NCBI GenBank assembly: GCA_963824225.1 | Contig: CAWGOF010000003.1 | Location: forward strand, 930,001-994,000 | DNA: 64,000 bases | Direction: 5' to 3' | Source of the DNA: CAWGOF01 sp963824225 | GTDB lineage: Bacteria > Acidobacteriota > Polarisedimenticolia > Polarisedimenticolales > Polarisedimenticolaceae | Shown here: positions 37,223 to 45,581 of the stretch, piece after piece | How positions within the stretch are numbered: the first letter of the stretch is position 1 | How the letters are laid out: the number at the start of each line of letters is the position of its first letter | Position numbers and translations under genes: made by a program | The notes under the pieces: generated by a model | Told to the model about the DNA's origin: nothing | The model's database searches: none | What the model saw: only the letters and a program-made list of their open reading frames with translations

Positions 37223-39282
37223 ATGTCGACCTGGCGTTACGACGGCCTGCACTACGCTCGGCGGCCGACCCGCGTGGTGGCGGTCGGCGACGTCGCCGTC
37301 GGCGGCGCGAACCCGATCCGCATCCAGTCGATGACGACGACCCTGACCTCGGACGTCCTGGGCACCGTCGGACAGATCGAGCGCCTGGTCGCCGCGGGGT
37401 GCGAGATCGTGCGCGTGACCGTGCCGACGACGGCCGACGCCGACGCGCTGCCCGCGATCCGGGCCGAGATGGCGCGGCGCGGAGTGCGCGCGCCGCTCGT
37501 GGCCGACATCCACTTCACGCCGGCGGCCGCGCTGCGGGCGGTCGAGCACGTGGAGAAGGTCCGCATCAATCCCGGAAACTACGCGGACAAGAAGAAGTTC
37601 GCGGTGCGCGAGTACACGGACGCCGAGTACGACGCCGAGCTCGAGCGGATCGCCCGGGTGTTCTCCCCGCTCGTGCGCCGAGCCAAGGAGCTCGGCGTGT
37701 CGATGCGCATCGGCACGAACCATGGCTCGCTGTCCGACCGCATCCTGAACCGCTACGGCGACACGCCCGACGGGATGGTCGAGTCGGCGCTCGAGTTCGT
37801 GCGAATCTGCGAGGACCACGGCTACCGCGACCTGGTCCTGTCGATGAAGTCCTCGAACCCGGTCGTGGTCCAGCACGTGTACCGGCTGCTCGCCGAGCGG
37901 ATGGCCGAGATCGGGATGGACTACCCGTTCCACCTGGGCGTGACCGAGGCCGGGAGGCGGCGAGGATGGGCGCATCAAGTCCGCGATCGGGATCGGCGCG
38001 CTGCTGGCCGAGGGGATCGGCGACACGGTGCGCGTGTCGCTGACCGAGGACCCGGTGGCCGAGGTGCCGGTGGCTCGGGCGCTCGTCGAGCCGTACAACC
38101 GTGCCGGTCTCTCGAGCGAGCGGCCGCCGGCCGGTCTCGACGCGGCGCTGCGCACTCCGGTCGACGAGGCCCGCGATCCGTTCCGTCACGCGCGGCGCGA
38201 GTCGGCAGGGGTCCGCGTCGGGCCGTACGTGCTCGGAGCGGGCAACGTCGTGCGGGTCGAGGTGCCGCTCGTCTCGGACGCCGCGCGACGGCGCGGCTCT
38301 GCGCCGCGAGCTCGACGCGCAGGCCGGCGTGCGCGTCCCGGAGGACACGCGGGCCGACATCGTCGTCGTCGATGCGCGCGGCGCATCGGCCGAGGGTGTG
38401 CTGCGTCTCAGACGGTCGATGGAGCTCGTCGCGCCGCGCGTGGCGCTCGCCGCGCGGGTCGACGAGCGGCAGCTCGGCGGCGCCTCGGATGCCGAGCTCG
38501 ACCGATGGCTCGCCGCGGCGCACCGCCTCGACGTTCGGCTGACGCGGGGCGCGGAAGACGCCGCGCGGTGGATCGATCGGGCCCGACACGCGGGCACCGC
38601 GCTGTTGATCGACGTCGATGGCCCGAGCGTCGAGGACACGGTCGACCGGGCGGTCGACGTCGCGGCGCGGGACCGGACCGCCGATCCGCGCGTGGTCCTG
38701 CTCGGTCTCGCGCCGCGCCCCGGGGTCCTGCCGCTCCACGCGTATCGGCTGCTCGCCGCGCGCCTCGCCGCGGCACGACTCGAACCACCGCTCGTCCTGG
38801 CCGACGATCCGCGGGCCCGGGGCGTCGATCCGCTTCTCGGCCCATCGATCGTGCTCGGGGCGCTGCTGTGCGACGGGCTGGGCGACGCGGTGCGCATCGA
38901 CGGCGGAGCCGCCGACGATGCGCGGCGCCTCGGCTTCGGCGTGCTCCAGGCCGCGCGGGTCCGGATCACGCGGACCGAGTTCATCTCGTGCCCGTCGTGC
39001 GGCCGCACGCTGTTCGATCTCGAGCAGACGACCGAGCGGATCCGCGAGCGTACGGCCCACCTCAAGGGCGTCAAGATCGCGATCATGGGCTGCATCGTGA
39101 ACGGCCCGGGCGAGATGGCCGACGCCGACTTCGGCTACGTCGGCTGGGGCGAGGAGAAGATCGCGCTCTTCGTGGGCAAGGAGATGGTGGCCAAGGACAT
39201 CCCGACGAGCGAGGCCGACGAGCGGCTCGTCGAGCTGATCAAGGCCCACGGCCGGTGGGTCGAGCCGCCGGTCCCAGTCTAG
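37223..39282 (+). CDS. ispG: 4-hydroxy-3-methylbut-2-enyl diphosphate synthase, large three-domain form, two frameshifts
   Basis: Penultimate step of the MEP isoprenoid pathway. The TIM barrel starts with NPIRIQSMTTTLTSD, then RVTVPTTADADAL, VRINPGNYADKKKF, MRIGTNHGSLSDRIL, FHLGVTEAG. The C-terminal [4Fe-4S] domain has ISCPSCGRTLFDLE and GCIVNGPGEM, with cluster cysteines. An extra middle domain (about 300-540) marks the large type seen in plants, chlamydiae and some bacteria. Two single-base insertions, near 37955 and near 38287, move the frame 2 to 3 to 1; removing them gives 685 residues. All conserved motifs survive, so sequence error is the simplest reading. Confidence 0.92.
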
Positions 39283-39557
39283 TCCGGGACCACGAGCGTT
39301 CCTGGCTCGAGCTCGCGCAGGAGCGTCGCCCCCATGCCGGCCTCGACCAGCGGAACCGCGCGCGTCGCATCCTCCGCGGCGCGACGGTCCGGGGCCTCGA
39401 AGATCTCGACGAACCCGTCGCCGCGGCCGAGCTCGCAAGCCAAGCGGATCGTGCCCGCAGCGTAGAGATCGCGCACCGTCTCGCGGTGCCGTACCGCGAG
39501 CTCGCGCACCTGCTCGGGCTTGCCGGTGATCAGAACGATCCGCAGCCACAGCGACAT
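39279..39557 (-). CDS. YciI-like small protein
   Basis: 92 residues (MSLWLRIVLITGKPEQVREL). The pattern of HRETVRDLYAAGTIRLACEL, GDGFVEIFEAPDRRAAEDAT and a C-terminal strand fits the dimeric alpha-beta-barrel YCII-related fold; function of the family is mostly unknown. ATG 39557 lies eight bases from TATACT, so the message may be leaderless. Its stop shares CTAG with the ispG stop. Confidence 0.65.
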   Translation of the reverse strand: MSLWLRIVLITGKPEQVRELAVRHRETVRDLYAAGTIRLACELGRGDGFVEIFEAPDRRAAEDATRAVPLVEAGMGATLLRELEPGTLVVPD

Positions 39558-39565
39558 CGTGCAGG

Positions 39566-39571
39566 AGTATA
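39566..39571 (-). promoter_or_regulatory. TATACT -10 box, eight bases from the YciI start
   Basis: Minus-strand TATACT is separated from ATG 39557 by eight bases without a Shine-Dalgarno, again predicting a leaderless transcript. TATCTT at 39586-39591 on the plus strand is the corresponding candidate for the divergent selenoprotein gene. Confidence 0.5.
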
Positions 39572-39610
39572 GGGCCGCAGCCTGGTATCTTGGGGACGGA
39601 GGGCGATCGG

Positions 39611-39835
39611 ATGAGAGCGCGTATCGAGTACTGCTCGGAGTGAAACTACAAACCGCGAGCCGCAGGTCTTGCGGCCGAGTTAAAGAAGAAGCTCGGGATC
39701 GACAGCGAGCTCGTCGCATCGCACGGCGGCGTGTTCGAGATCACCGTCGACGACGTGCTCGTGTTCTCGAAGCGCGAGACCGGCCGGTTCCCCGAGGACG
39801 GCGAGGTCGTACGACGGATCGGCGACCGGCGCTGA
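39611..39835 (+). CDS. SelW/Rdx-family selenoprotein with CxxU motif (in-frame TGA = selenocysteine)
   Basis: 74 codons. ATG 39611 is preceded by GGAGGG seven bases upstream. Translation gives MRARIEYCSE-U-NYKPRAAG with TGA at codon 11 (39641-39643), then LAAELKKKLGIDSELVASHG, GVFEITVDDVLVFSKRETGR, FPEDGEVVRRIGDRR and a TGA stop. This is the thioredoxin-like Rdx (SelW/SelT/SelH) family: beta-alpha-beta-beta-alpha with a redox CxxC or CxxU after the first strand and the signature VFSKxxTGRFPE. TGA falls exactly at the second redox position. A hairpin with a GGTCT loop follows 16 bases downstream. Ordinary ORF calling misses the gene because of the TGA. It probably has a thiol-redox role; partner unknown. 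The next gene, proline dehydrogenase, starts four bases after the stop. Confidence 0.9.
39659..39675 (+). ncRNA. Bacterial SECIS element
   Basis: GCCGCA-GGTCT-TGCGGC forms a perfect six-pair stem (39659-39664 with 39670-39675) and a five-base loop (39665-39669). The loop lies 21 bases after the TGA. E. coli fdhF has an AGGUCU apical loop 17-18 bases after its UGA, recognised by SelB through the loop G and U. The loop identity and spacing strongly support selenocysteine insertion here. Confidence 0.82.
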
Positions 39836-39839
39836 ACCG

Positions 39840-40784
39840 ATGAGTCTCGTCGACCGTGCGATCAGTCTGACGCTGCCGCTCGTTCCCAAGCCGATCGTGC
39901 GCTTGTTCTCGCGCCGCTACATCGCCGGCAGCACGATCGACGACGCGCTGCGCGTCGTGCGCGACCTCGAGCGCCAGGGGATCCGCTCGACGATCGACAT
40001 CCTCGGCGAGTTCGTGACCCGGCTCGACGAGGCCCAGGCCAACGCCAACGAGTACGTGGCGCTCGTGCGCCGGCTGCACGCCGAGCGCCTGGCGTGCGCC
40101 AACGTGTCGGTGAAGCTCTCGGCCCTCGGCCTGTTGATCGACCGCGCGGCGTGCGTCGCGCACATGCGCCGATTGATGGACGCGGTGTCCGAGACCGACG
40201 GGTTCGCGCGCATCGACATGGAAGATTCGACGTGCACGAGCGCGACGCTCGACGTGTACCGCACGCTGCGCGCGACGTACGGCGCACGCGTCGGTGTCGC
40301 GATCCAGAGCCGCCTGAGGCGCTCGGTCGCCGACGTCGACGAGCTGACGCGCGAGCCCGCGAGCTTCCGGCTGTGCAAGGGGATCTACGTCGAGCCGCGG
40401 CCGGTTGCGTACGTCGATCCGGAGCTGATCCGCCGGAACTACACGCTCCTGCTCGACCGGATGCTCGAGCGCGGAGCCCAGGTCGGGATCGCGACGCACG
40501 ACGAGCGCGTGGTGTGGGAAGCGCTGCGGCTGATCGACAAGTATCGACCGTCGCGCCCGGACTACGAGTTCGAGATGCTCCTCGGCGTGGACGAGGAGCT
40601 GCGCTCGATCCTGCGCACGGCGAGTCATCCGGTGCGGGTCTACGTGCCCTACGGCGAGCACTGGTACCCGTACTCGGTGCGCCGGCTGCGCGAGAATCCG
40701 CAGATCGCGGGCTATGCGCTGCGCGCCGTCCTGCGACGCGGCACGCGCGCCGCGTCTCAGCCCACGCCCACGCCCACGCCGTAG
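39840..40784 (+). CDS. Proline dehydrogenase, monofunctional
   Basis: 314 residues. FAD enzyme oxidising proline to pyrroline-5-carboxylate, first step of proline catabolism. Motifs: ATIDILGEFV-like STIDILGEFVTRLDEAQANA, ANVSVKLSALGL, RIDMEDSTCTSATLDVYRTL, VAIQSRLRRSVADVDEL, FRLCKGIYVEP and GIATHDERVVWEALRLI, ending VYVPYGEHWYPYSVRRLREN. ATG 39840 is four bases after the selenoprotein stop, so the two form an operon. The C-terminal PTPTPTP tail overlaps the 3' end of the opposite-strand DUF2231 gene. Confidence 0.92.
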   Translation: MSLVDRAISLTLPLVPKPIVRLFSRRYIAGSTIDDALRVVRDLERQGIRSTIDILGEFVTRLDEAQANANEYVALVRRLHAERLACANVSVKLSALGLLIDRAACVAHMRRLMDAVSETDGFARIDMEDSTCTSATLDVYRTLRATYGARVGVAIQSRLRRSVADVDELTREPASFRLCKGIYVEPRPVAYVDPELIRRNYTLLLDRMLERGAQVGIATHDERVVWEALRLIDKYRPSRPDYEFEMLLGVDEELRSILRTASHPVRVYVPYGEHWYPYSVRRLRENPQIAGYALRAVLRRGTRAASQPTPTPTP

Positions 40785-41188
40785 CGATACACGAGCTGGC
40801 CCCCGAGCCACGCACCCCACACGACGAGCGCCACGACGAGGAGCAGCCCGAGCGCGTACGGCGGACGCTGTCGCTCGGGCACCTGGCCCCGGTGCCAGGC
40901 CTTCCACACGACGAGCGCGAGGACGGCAGCGAGCAGGATCCAGCCGTTGCGCTCGTGGGCCTCGAGCGTGTCGAGCGCCGCGGCCGGCACGGCCACGGCG
41001 TTCGCTGCAACGAACCCGAAGGCGATCGTCGGGACGAGGAACATGCCTCCGACGAGCACGAGCCCGCCACCGAACCGAGCGATGGCCGGGCGGCCGGCGA
41101 AGAGCCCCGCGGCCTCGACCAATCCGCCGAGACCGAGGAACGCGATCGGCAGATGGACCATCGCCGCGTGGATCAGGTGCAGCCTCAC
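40757..41188 (-). CDS. DUF2231-like four-helix membrane protein
   Basis: 143 residues starting GTG 41188 in a GTGA overlap with the J-protein stop. HLIHAAMVHLPIAFLGLGGL is the family's N-terminal signature with two His; four membrane helices follow. DUF2231 proteins are of unknown role, sometimes proposed to bind heme. The last codons encode VGVGVG from a CCCACG repeat shared antisense with proline dehydrogenase. Confidence 0.75.
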   Translation of the reverse strand: MRLHLIHAAMVHLPIAFLGLGGLVEAAGLFAGRPAIARFGGGLVLVGGMFLVPTIAFGFVAANAVAVPAAALDTLEAHERNGWILLAAVLALVVWKAWHRGQVPERQRPPYALGLLLVVALVVWGAWLGGQLVYRYGVGVGVG

Positions 41189-42111
41189 AAGGTGGGCTCG
41201 GGGTGGAGCCGGCCCAGCTCCTCGAGCAGGGTTCGCGAGCGCGCGTCGACCGCGGTGGGCGGACGGATCTGGATCACGACGTACAGGTCGCCCGCGGGCT
41301 CGCCGCGCGGGCCGGCCGGTGCGCCCTTGCCCCGCACGCGCAGCGTCGTGCCGCTCTCGGTCGCCTGGGGCACCTGGATCGTGGCCCGACCGTCGAGCGT
41401 CGGAACGTCGACCGGCCCGCCGAGCGTCGCGCGGACGATCCCGATCGGTACGTCGCATTCGAGATCGCGCGCCCCACGACGCCGGAACCGCTCGTGCGCC
41501 GTCACGCGCAACGTCAGCAACAGGTCTCCCGGCTCCGCGCCGGGCCCCCCGGCGTCCCCGCGTCGGGGCACGCGCACCGTGCTCCCGTCCTCCACGCCCG
41601 GAGGGATCCGGACCTTCACGGTGTCCTCGATCCGCGCGCCCCCCTCGCCGACCCGCGGGACGCGGAGCTCGAGCGTCGCGCCGCGCACGGCGTCGAGGAA
41701 CGAGATCGTCGTCTCGTAGCGCAGATCGCGACCGCGACCGCGTCGCCGGCCTCCGCGCGGTCCCGCCGTCGCTCCGCCGAAGCTCCCGCCGAACAGCTGG
41801 CTCAGCAGGTCATCGAGCACGCCCGGGCCGAAGCCCGCGTCGAATCGTGAAGAATCGACACCGGCGAACGGATCGAACTCGGTGCCGAACGCCTCGTGTC
41901 CTCCGCGGTCGTAGCGCGCGCGCTTCTCGGGATCCGAGAGCACGGCGAACGCCTCGGCGACGTCCTTGAATCGTTCCTCCGCCGCCTTGTCCCCACGATT
42001 GAGGTCCGGATGGTGCTTGCGCGCGAGGCGCCTGTAGGCAGACTTGATCTCCTTCTCCCCGGCGTCGCGTTTCACGCCGAGGATCTCGTAGTAGTCCCGC
42101 TTGCCGCGCAT
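41185..42111 (-). CDS. DnaJ-like co-chaperone without zinc finger (CbpA type)
   Basis: 308 residues. J domain about 3-67 (DYYEILGVKRDAGEKEIKSA, RKHHPDLNRG with HPD that stimulates DnaK). A Gly/Phe linker (FGGSFGGA) leads to an Arg/Gly-rich stretch and then two beta-barrel substrate-binding domains (VKVRIPPGVEDGSTVRVPRR, GDLYVVIQIRPP). There is no CxxCxGxG zinc domain, so this is a class-B J-protein. It precedes the DUF2231 gene with overlap. Confidence 0.92.
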   Translation of the reverse strand: MRGKRDYYEILGVKRDAGEKEIKSAYRRLARKHHPDLNRGDKAAEERFKDVAEAFAVLSDPEKRARYDRGGHEAFGTEFDPFAGVDSSRFDAGFGPGVLDDLLSQLFGGSFGGATAGPRGGRRRGRGRDLRYETTISFLDAVRGATLELRVPRVGEGGARIEDTVKVRIPPGVEDGSTVRVPRRGDAGGPGAEPGDLLLTLRVTAHERFRRRGARDLECDVPIGIVRATLGGPVDVPTLDGRATIQVPQATESGTTLRVRGKGAPAGPRGEPAGDLYVVIQIRPPTAVDARSRTLLEELGRLHPEPTL

Positions 42112-42160
42112 AGCACCGGATCTGTAGGACGGCCGCGACCCGTCTGTCAAGGATCCGGGC

Positions 42161-42166
42161 TACAAT
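42161..42166 (+). promoter_or_regulatory. TACAAT -10 box, eight bases from a GTG start
   Basis: GGCTACAATACTCGCCCGTG: TACAAT ends eight bases before GTG 42175. The predicted start site coincides with the start codon, implying a leaderless mRNA. There is no Shine-Dalgarno. Confidence 0.55.
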
Positions 42167-42174
42167 ACTCGCCC

Positions 42175-43086
42175 GTGCGCTGGCGCCCCGTGATCGCGTG
42201 TCTCGCCTTTTCGTTCGGCCTCAGCACACGAGCCGGCCCGATTCCGATTCCGCCACCGCTCCCGAAGCCCACACCATCGCCCCGGGCGGCGGAGCTACGA
42301 CCGCTCGTCTCGACGTCCGACGCCCCATGGGGCCTGACCCCCGACGTCCTGGTGCCACTCTACGAGCGCGCCGCGCACTACGCCGCATACGCGCAGAGGT
42401 TCACGTGCGACGAGGTGGCCCGGCGTGCGGAGTACGACGCCGAGGGAATCGTTTCGCGCGAGCAGGCCCGGACCTACGCGTACATCCTCACACGCGGCTC
42501 GTCGGGCGTCAGCATCCGCGAGTACCGGCAGGAGCTGAGCACCGACGGCAAGATCAAGGCCGGCGAGGTGCAGGACGACGAGCCGTTCCCGCCGGCGTAC
42601 ATGTGGGTGTTCCTGTTCAGCCGGTTCAACGAGCCGTACTTCGCGTATCGCTTCGTGGCCGACCGGTTCGACGGGTTCGACTGGGTGTACGAGATCGAGT
42701 TCAAGGGCAGCCTGCCGTTCTCTTCGGGTCGCGACATTCGCGAATGGCAGGGTACCGTGCTCGTCGATGCGGTGACCCACGCGCCGCTCGAGATCCAGGC
42801 CGAGCCCGCGGGCCAGGCCGAGCGGATCCAGGAGATGTATCGCAAGTACCAGAGCTCGTTCAACCTCATGGGTGGCCGCACGGCGCCTCCGCCCCTGGGC
42901 TACCGCGCGTGGATCCAGTTCCGGTACCGCGATCCCGAATCGAGCCTGCTGTTCCCCACCGAGCTGCGGTACGACACGTTCCGTGCGGTCAGCACGAGCC
43001 GCGTCCTGCCCACTCGCGCATCGACACGCACGTACGCCAAGTACAAGATCTTCACCGGCGAGGCCCGCGAGGGTCCGCCCGAGTGA
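42175..43086 (+). CDS. Secreted protein of unknown function
   Basis: 303 residues from GTG 42175. N-terminal signal (VIACLAFSFGLSTRAGP) and a Pro-rich segment (IPIPPPLPKPTPSPRAAE). The remainder is alpha/beta with FTCDEVARRAEYDAEGIVSR and EWQGTVLVDAVTHAPLEIQA, suggestive of an outer-membrane-lipoprotein-sorting-like beta-sheet fold, but this is tentative. It overlaps the Smr gene by GTGA. Confidence 0.7.
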   Translation: MRWRPVIACLAFSFGLSTRAGPIPIPPPLPKPTPSPRAAELRPLVSTSDAPWGLTPDVLVPLYERAAHYAAYAQRFTCDEVARRAEYDAEGIVSREQARTYAYILTRGSSGVSIREYRQELSTDGKIKAGEVQDDEPFPPAYMWVFLFSRFNEPYFAYRFVADRFDGFDWVYEIEFKGSLPFSSGRDIREWQGTVLVDAVTHAPLEIQAEPAGQAERIQEMYRKYQSSFNLMGGRTAPPPLGYRAWIQFRYRDPESSLLFPTELRYDTFRAVSTSRVLPTRASTRTYAKYKIFTGEAREGPPE

Positions 43087-43382
43087 CGTCGGAGCGGGAC
43101 GCAGACGCAGACCCTCTCGATCCGGTCGAGCTGCCGATCGAGGACTGTCTCGATCTGCACACGTTCCAGCCGCGCGACGTCGCGTCGGTCGTCGAGGAGT
43201 ACCTCGAGGTCGCGCGCGCGCGCGGCTGGTCCGAGGTGCGGATCGTCCACGGCAGGGGGATCGGCGTGCAGCGCGAGATCGTGCGCGCGGTGCTGGCCCG
43301 GAGCCCCGCGGTCGCCGGGTTCGTCGATGCGCCCGAGGAGCGCGGCGGACGAGGCGCCACGCTCGTCCGCCTGCGCGTTTGA
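43083..43382 (+). CDS. Smr-domain protein
   Basis: 99 residues. Contains the Smr domain LDLHTFQPRDVASVVEEYLE with the conserved LDLH and VRIVHGRGIGVQREIVRAVL with HGRG. Stand-alone Smr proteins are nucleases or nicking endonucleases linked to ribosome rescue or DNA repair. GTG 43083 overlaps the preceding stop. Confidence 0.85.
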   Translation: MTSERDADADPLDPVELPIEDCLDLHTFQPRDVASVVEEYLEVARARGWSEVRIVHGRGIGVQREIVRAVLARSPAVAGFVDAPEERGGRGATLVRLRV

Positions 43383-43427
43383 CGCTCGCTCGGCTCCGCC
43401 CCACAATGCCCGCGGGAGCGAGGCACC

Positions 43428-43718
43428 ATGGCCGACCGATTCGACGTCACCTGCCCATGCTGCTCGACGCGGCTGACCGTCGACGCCAAGACCGGCGAGA
43501 TCCTCGCCGAGACCCGACCGAAGAAGGACGCGTCGAAGACGTTCGAGGACGCGATGTCGCAGGTCCGCGGCGGGGCGCAGCGCCGGGAGGAGGCGTTCTC
43601 GAAGGCGTACGACCGAACGCAGAACCTGGACGATCTGCTGAGCAAGAAGTTCGAGGAGGCGCGGAAAAAGGCCGGGGACGAGCCGTCGAAGCCGTTCAAC
43701 CCGCTCGACGCCGACTGA
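43428..43718 (+). CDS. Small protein with an N-terminal CPCC zinc-ribbon-like knuckle
   Basis: 96 residues. DVTCPCCSTRLTVDAKTGEI is a half zinc ribbon, followed by a charged helical region (TFEDAMSQVRGGAQRREEAF, SKKFEEARKKAGDEPSK) likely to form a coiled coil. ATG 43428 follows GGGAGCGAGGCACC. It ends two bases before the DUF547 start. Function unknown. Confidence 0.75.
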   Translation: MADRFDVTCPCCSTRLTVDAKTGEILAETRPKKDASKTFEDAMSQVRGGAQRREEAFSKAYDRTQNLDDLLSKKFEEARKKAGDEPSKPFNPLDAD

Positions 43719-43719
43719 C

Positions 43720-44502
43720 ATGGCACTCGCCCTCGCCGCGGCAGCCGCGGCAGCTGCGGTCGCCGCGGCAGCCGCGGTCGCGGCGCCGCCCGCGACCGGC
43801 CCAGCGATCGACCACACCGCGCTCGACCGCATCCTGCGCGCCGTCGTGCACGGCGAGAGCGTGGACTACGCCGCACTGCGACGCGACCATCGACCGGCGC
43901 TCGACGGCTACCTGTCGCAGCTCGCCGCGGTCGAGCCAGAACGACTCTCGCGCGCCGAGCAGATCGCGCTGTACGTCAACCTGTACAACGCGACGGTGCT
44001 GCGCGCCGTGGCCGAGCGCTACCGGCCGGGCTATCGGCCGGACGCCGACTCGTTGGGTCTGTTCCACGAGCCGCTCGTTCGAATCGCGCGGACCACGATG
44101 TCGCTCGACGATCTCGAGCATCGCGTGCTGCGGGCCGAGCTGAGCGAGCCCCGGGTCCACGCCGTCGTCGTGTGCGCCGCCCGCTCCTGCCCGCCGCTCG
44201 CGTCGCGCGCGTACACGGGGCCCGACCTCGAAGCGACGCTCGAGGAACGCATGCGGCGGTTCGTCTCCGATCGGTCGCGCAACGAGATCGATGTTGCCGC
44301 CCGCGCGCTTCGTCTGTCGCGGATCTTCGATTGGTACGCGGACGACTTCGGCGGGCCGGCCGGCGTCCTAGCCTACGTGGGCCGCTACGCCGGCCGCGAC
44401 CTCACGGGCTTCCGGATCGAGTTCCTGCCGTACTCGTGGGAGCTGAACGACGTGCCGCGCACGCCTACTTCAAATCCAGATCGCTCAGCCCCGGGACGTT
44501 GA
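43720..44502 (+). CDS. DUF547 family protein
   Basis: 260 residues with an Ala-rich export signal (MALALAAAAAAAAVAAAAAV). Family motifs: EQIALYVNLYNATVLRAVAE, HRVLRAELSEPRVHAVVVC followed by AARSCPPL, and SRIFDWYADDFGGPAGVLAY. Role of the family is unknown. The 3' end overlaps the convergent DUF4252-like gene by 38 bases. Confidence 0.85.
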   Translation: MALALAAAAAAAAVAAAAAVAAPPATGPAIDHTALDRILRAVVHGESVDYAALRRDHRPALDGYLSQLAAVEPERLSRAEQIALYVNLYNATVLRAVAERYRPGYRPDADSLGLFHEPLVRIARTTMSLDDLEHRVLRAELSEPRVHAVVVCAARSCPPLASRAYTGPDLEATLEERMRRFVSDRSRNEIDVAARALRLSRIFDWYADDFGGPAGVLAYVGRYAGRDLTGFRIEFLPYSWELNDVPRTPTSNPDRSAPGR

Positions 44503-45028
44503 ACCCCTTGCCGATCTGCTGCAGCTTCGCCAGGTCGATCGTCCCGGTCACGTTGGCGAAGACGAGCGCCGGCTCCTCGTCCGACGTATCGAGGACCAGA
44601 ACCACGAGACCGAGGACGCGGTCCTTGTCGTCGCTCTTGGTCAAGACGCGGACCGTCGATCCCTCGTCCTGGATGTACGCCAGCTCCTGCCAGCGCTGGC
44701 CGCGCAGATCGGCCTCGAGGTCTTTCGCGGCCTTGCGTGCGCGTGCCGCACGCTCGTCCTGACCGAGATCGAGGATCACCGCCCGGATCGACTCGAGGCC
44801 GGACAAGACGTTCTTCAGCTCGGGATCTTCGCCCGCGCCGGCGAGAGCCCGCAGGATCGATCCCGAGAGCGAGATCCGCACCTTGACGTGGTCCTCGCCC
44901 ACGGCATCGACGAGGCGCTTGGCGTCGACGTAGCCGGGCCCCGACGGCTCGCTCTCGGCGCGCGCCGGAACGAGGCCGAAGACGAGGCCCAGAGCGAGGG
45001 CCGCGGTGGCACGCCGGATGTCAAGCAC
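44465..45028 (-). CDS. DUF4252-like secreted protein
   Basis: 187 residues from GTG 45028 (GGAGG five to six bases upstream). Signal peptide ATAALALGLVFGLVPARAES. The body (VKVRISLSGSILRALAGAG, LVVLVLDTSDEEPALVFANV, TGTIDLAKLQQIGKGF) resembles DUF4252. The start overlaps the anti-sigma gene stop by eight bases; this sigma/anti-sigma/DUF4252 order is common, so it is probably part of the same regulon. Confidence 0.78.
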   Translation of the reverse strand: MLDIRRATAALALGLVFGLVPARAESEPSGPGYVDAKRLVDAVGEDHVKVRISLSGSILRALAGAGEDPELKNVLSGLESIRAVILDLGQDERAARARKAAKDLEADLRGQRWQELAYIQDEGSTVRVLTKSDDKDRVLGLVVLVLDTSDEEPALVFANVTGTIDLAKLQQIGKGFNVPGLSDLDLK

Positions 45029-45581
45029 CGTCGCCTCCCCCAGCGGGTCGCTTCGCGCGCGCACCCGACCAGCGGATCGAGGTCCGGTCGAGGGCGTGGC
45101 GGATCCCGCCCTCGAGCACTTGATCGGTCGCCGCCTGCTCGGTGCGCCTGAGCGCGCTCCCGGCGACGGCCAGGACGAGGCGGGCCTCGGCCGACGCGCG
45201 CCGCAGCTCGGCCTGCTGGATCATCGCACGCTGGCGCTGCTCGACGACGACCCACACCGATCCGCCGAGAACGAGGGCCAGCCCGGCAGCCCACGCGCCG
45301 AGCCGGGCCAGGCGTCGCCCGCTCGTCCTGGGTCCCGTGCGGGCGCGTGTGGTTTGGTCCCACACCCGCTCGAGCGCATCGGCCGCAAGCGCCGGAACCG
45401 GAACCGCACGCAGGTTGCGCTGGATCTCCTCGAGCTCGGCGGCGCGGCCCCGGCACGCCGCGCACGACGCCAGGTGCGTCTCGAGCCGGGCCGCGTCCTG
45501 CGGGTCGAGCGCGTCGCCGTCGAGACGTGCGTGAGTCGCTCGTCGCGCGCGCGCGCACTCGATCGTGTCGATGCGGCTCAT
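45021..45581 (-). CDS. Zinc-finger anti-sigma factor
   Basis: 186 residues. The N-terminal HxxxCxxC ZAS motif (LETHLASCAACRGRAAELEE) binds a cytoplasmic sigma factor. One membrane helix (LGAWAAGLALVLGGSVWVVV) at about 95-115 and a periplasmic helical tail follow. ATG 45581 overlaps the sigma stop (ATGA), so it is the cognate anti-sigma. Confidence 0.85.
   Translation of the reverse strand: MSRIDTIECARARRATHARLDGDALDPQDAARLETHLASCAACRGRAAELEEIQRNLRAVPVPALAADALERVWDQTTRARTGPRTSGRRLARLGAWAAGLALVLGGSVWVVVEQRQRAMIQQAELRRASAEARLVLAVAGSALRRTEQAATDQVLEGGIRHALDRTSIRWSGARAKRPAGGGDGA

Noticed and set aside
39520..39843. A 107-codon plus-strand open frame overlapping the selenoprotein
   Set aside because: It is in another frame, has an Arg-rich shadow composition and no Shine-Dalgarno; the TGA-containing frame matches a known family.
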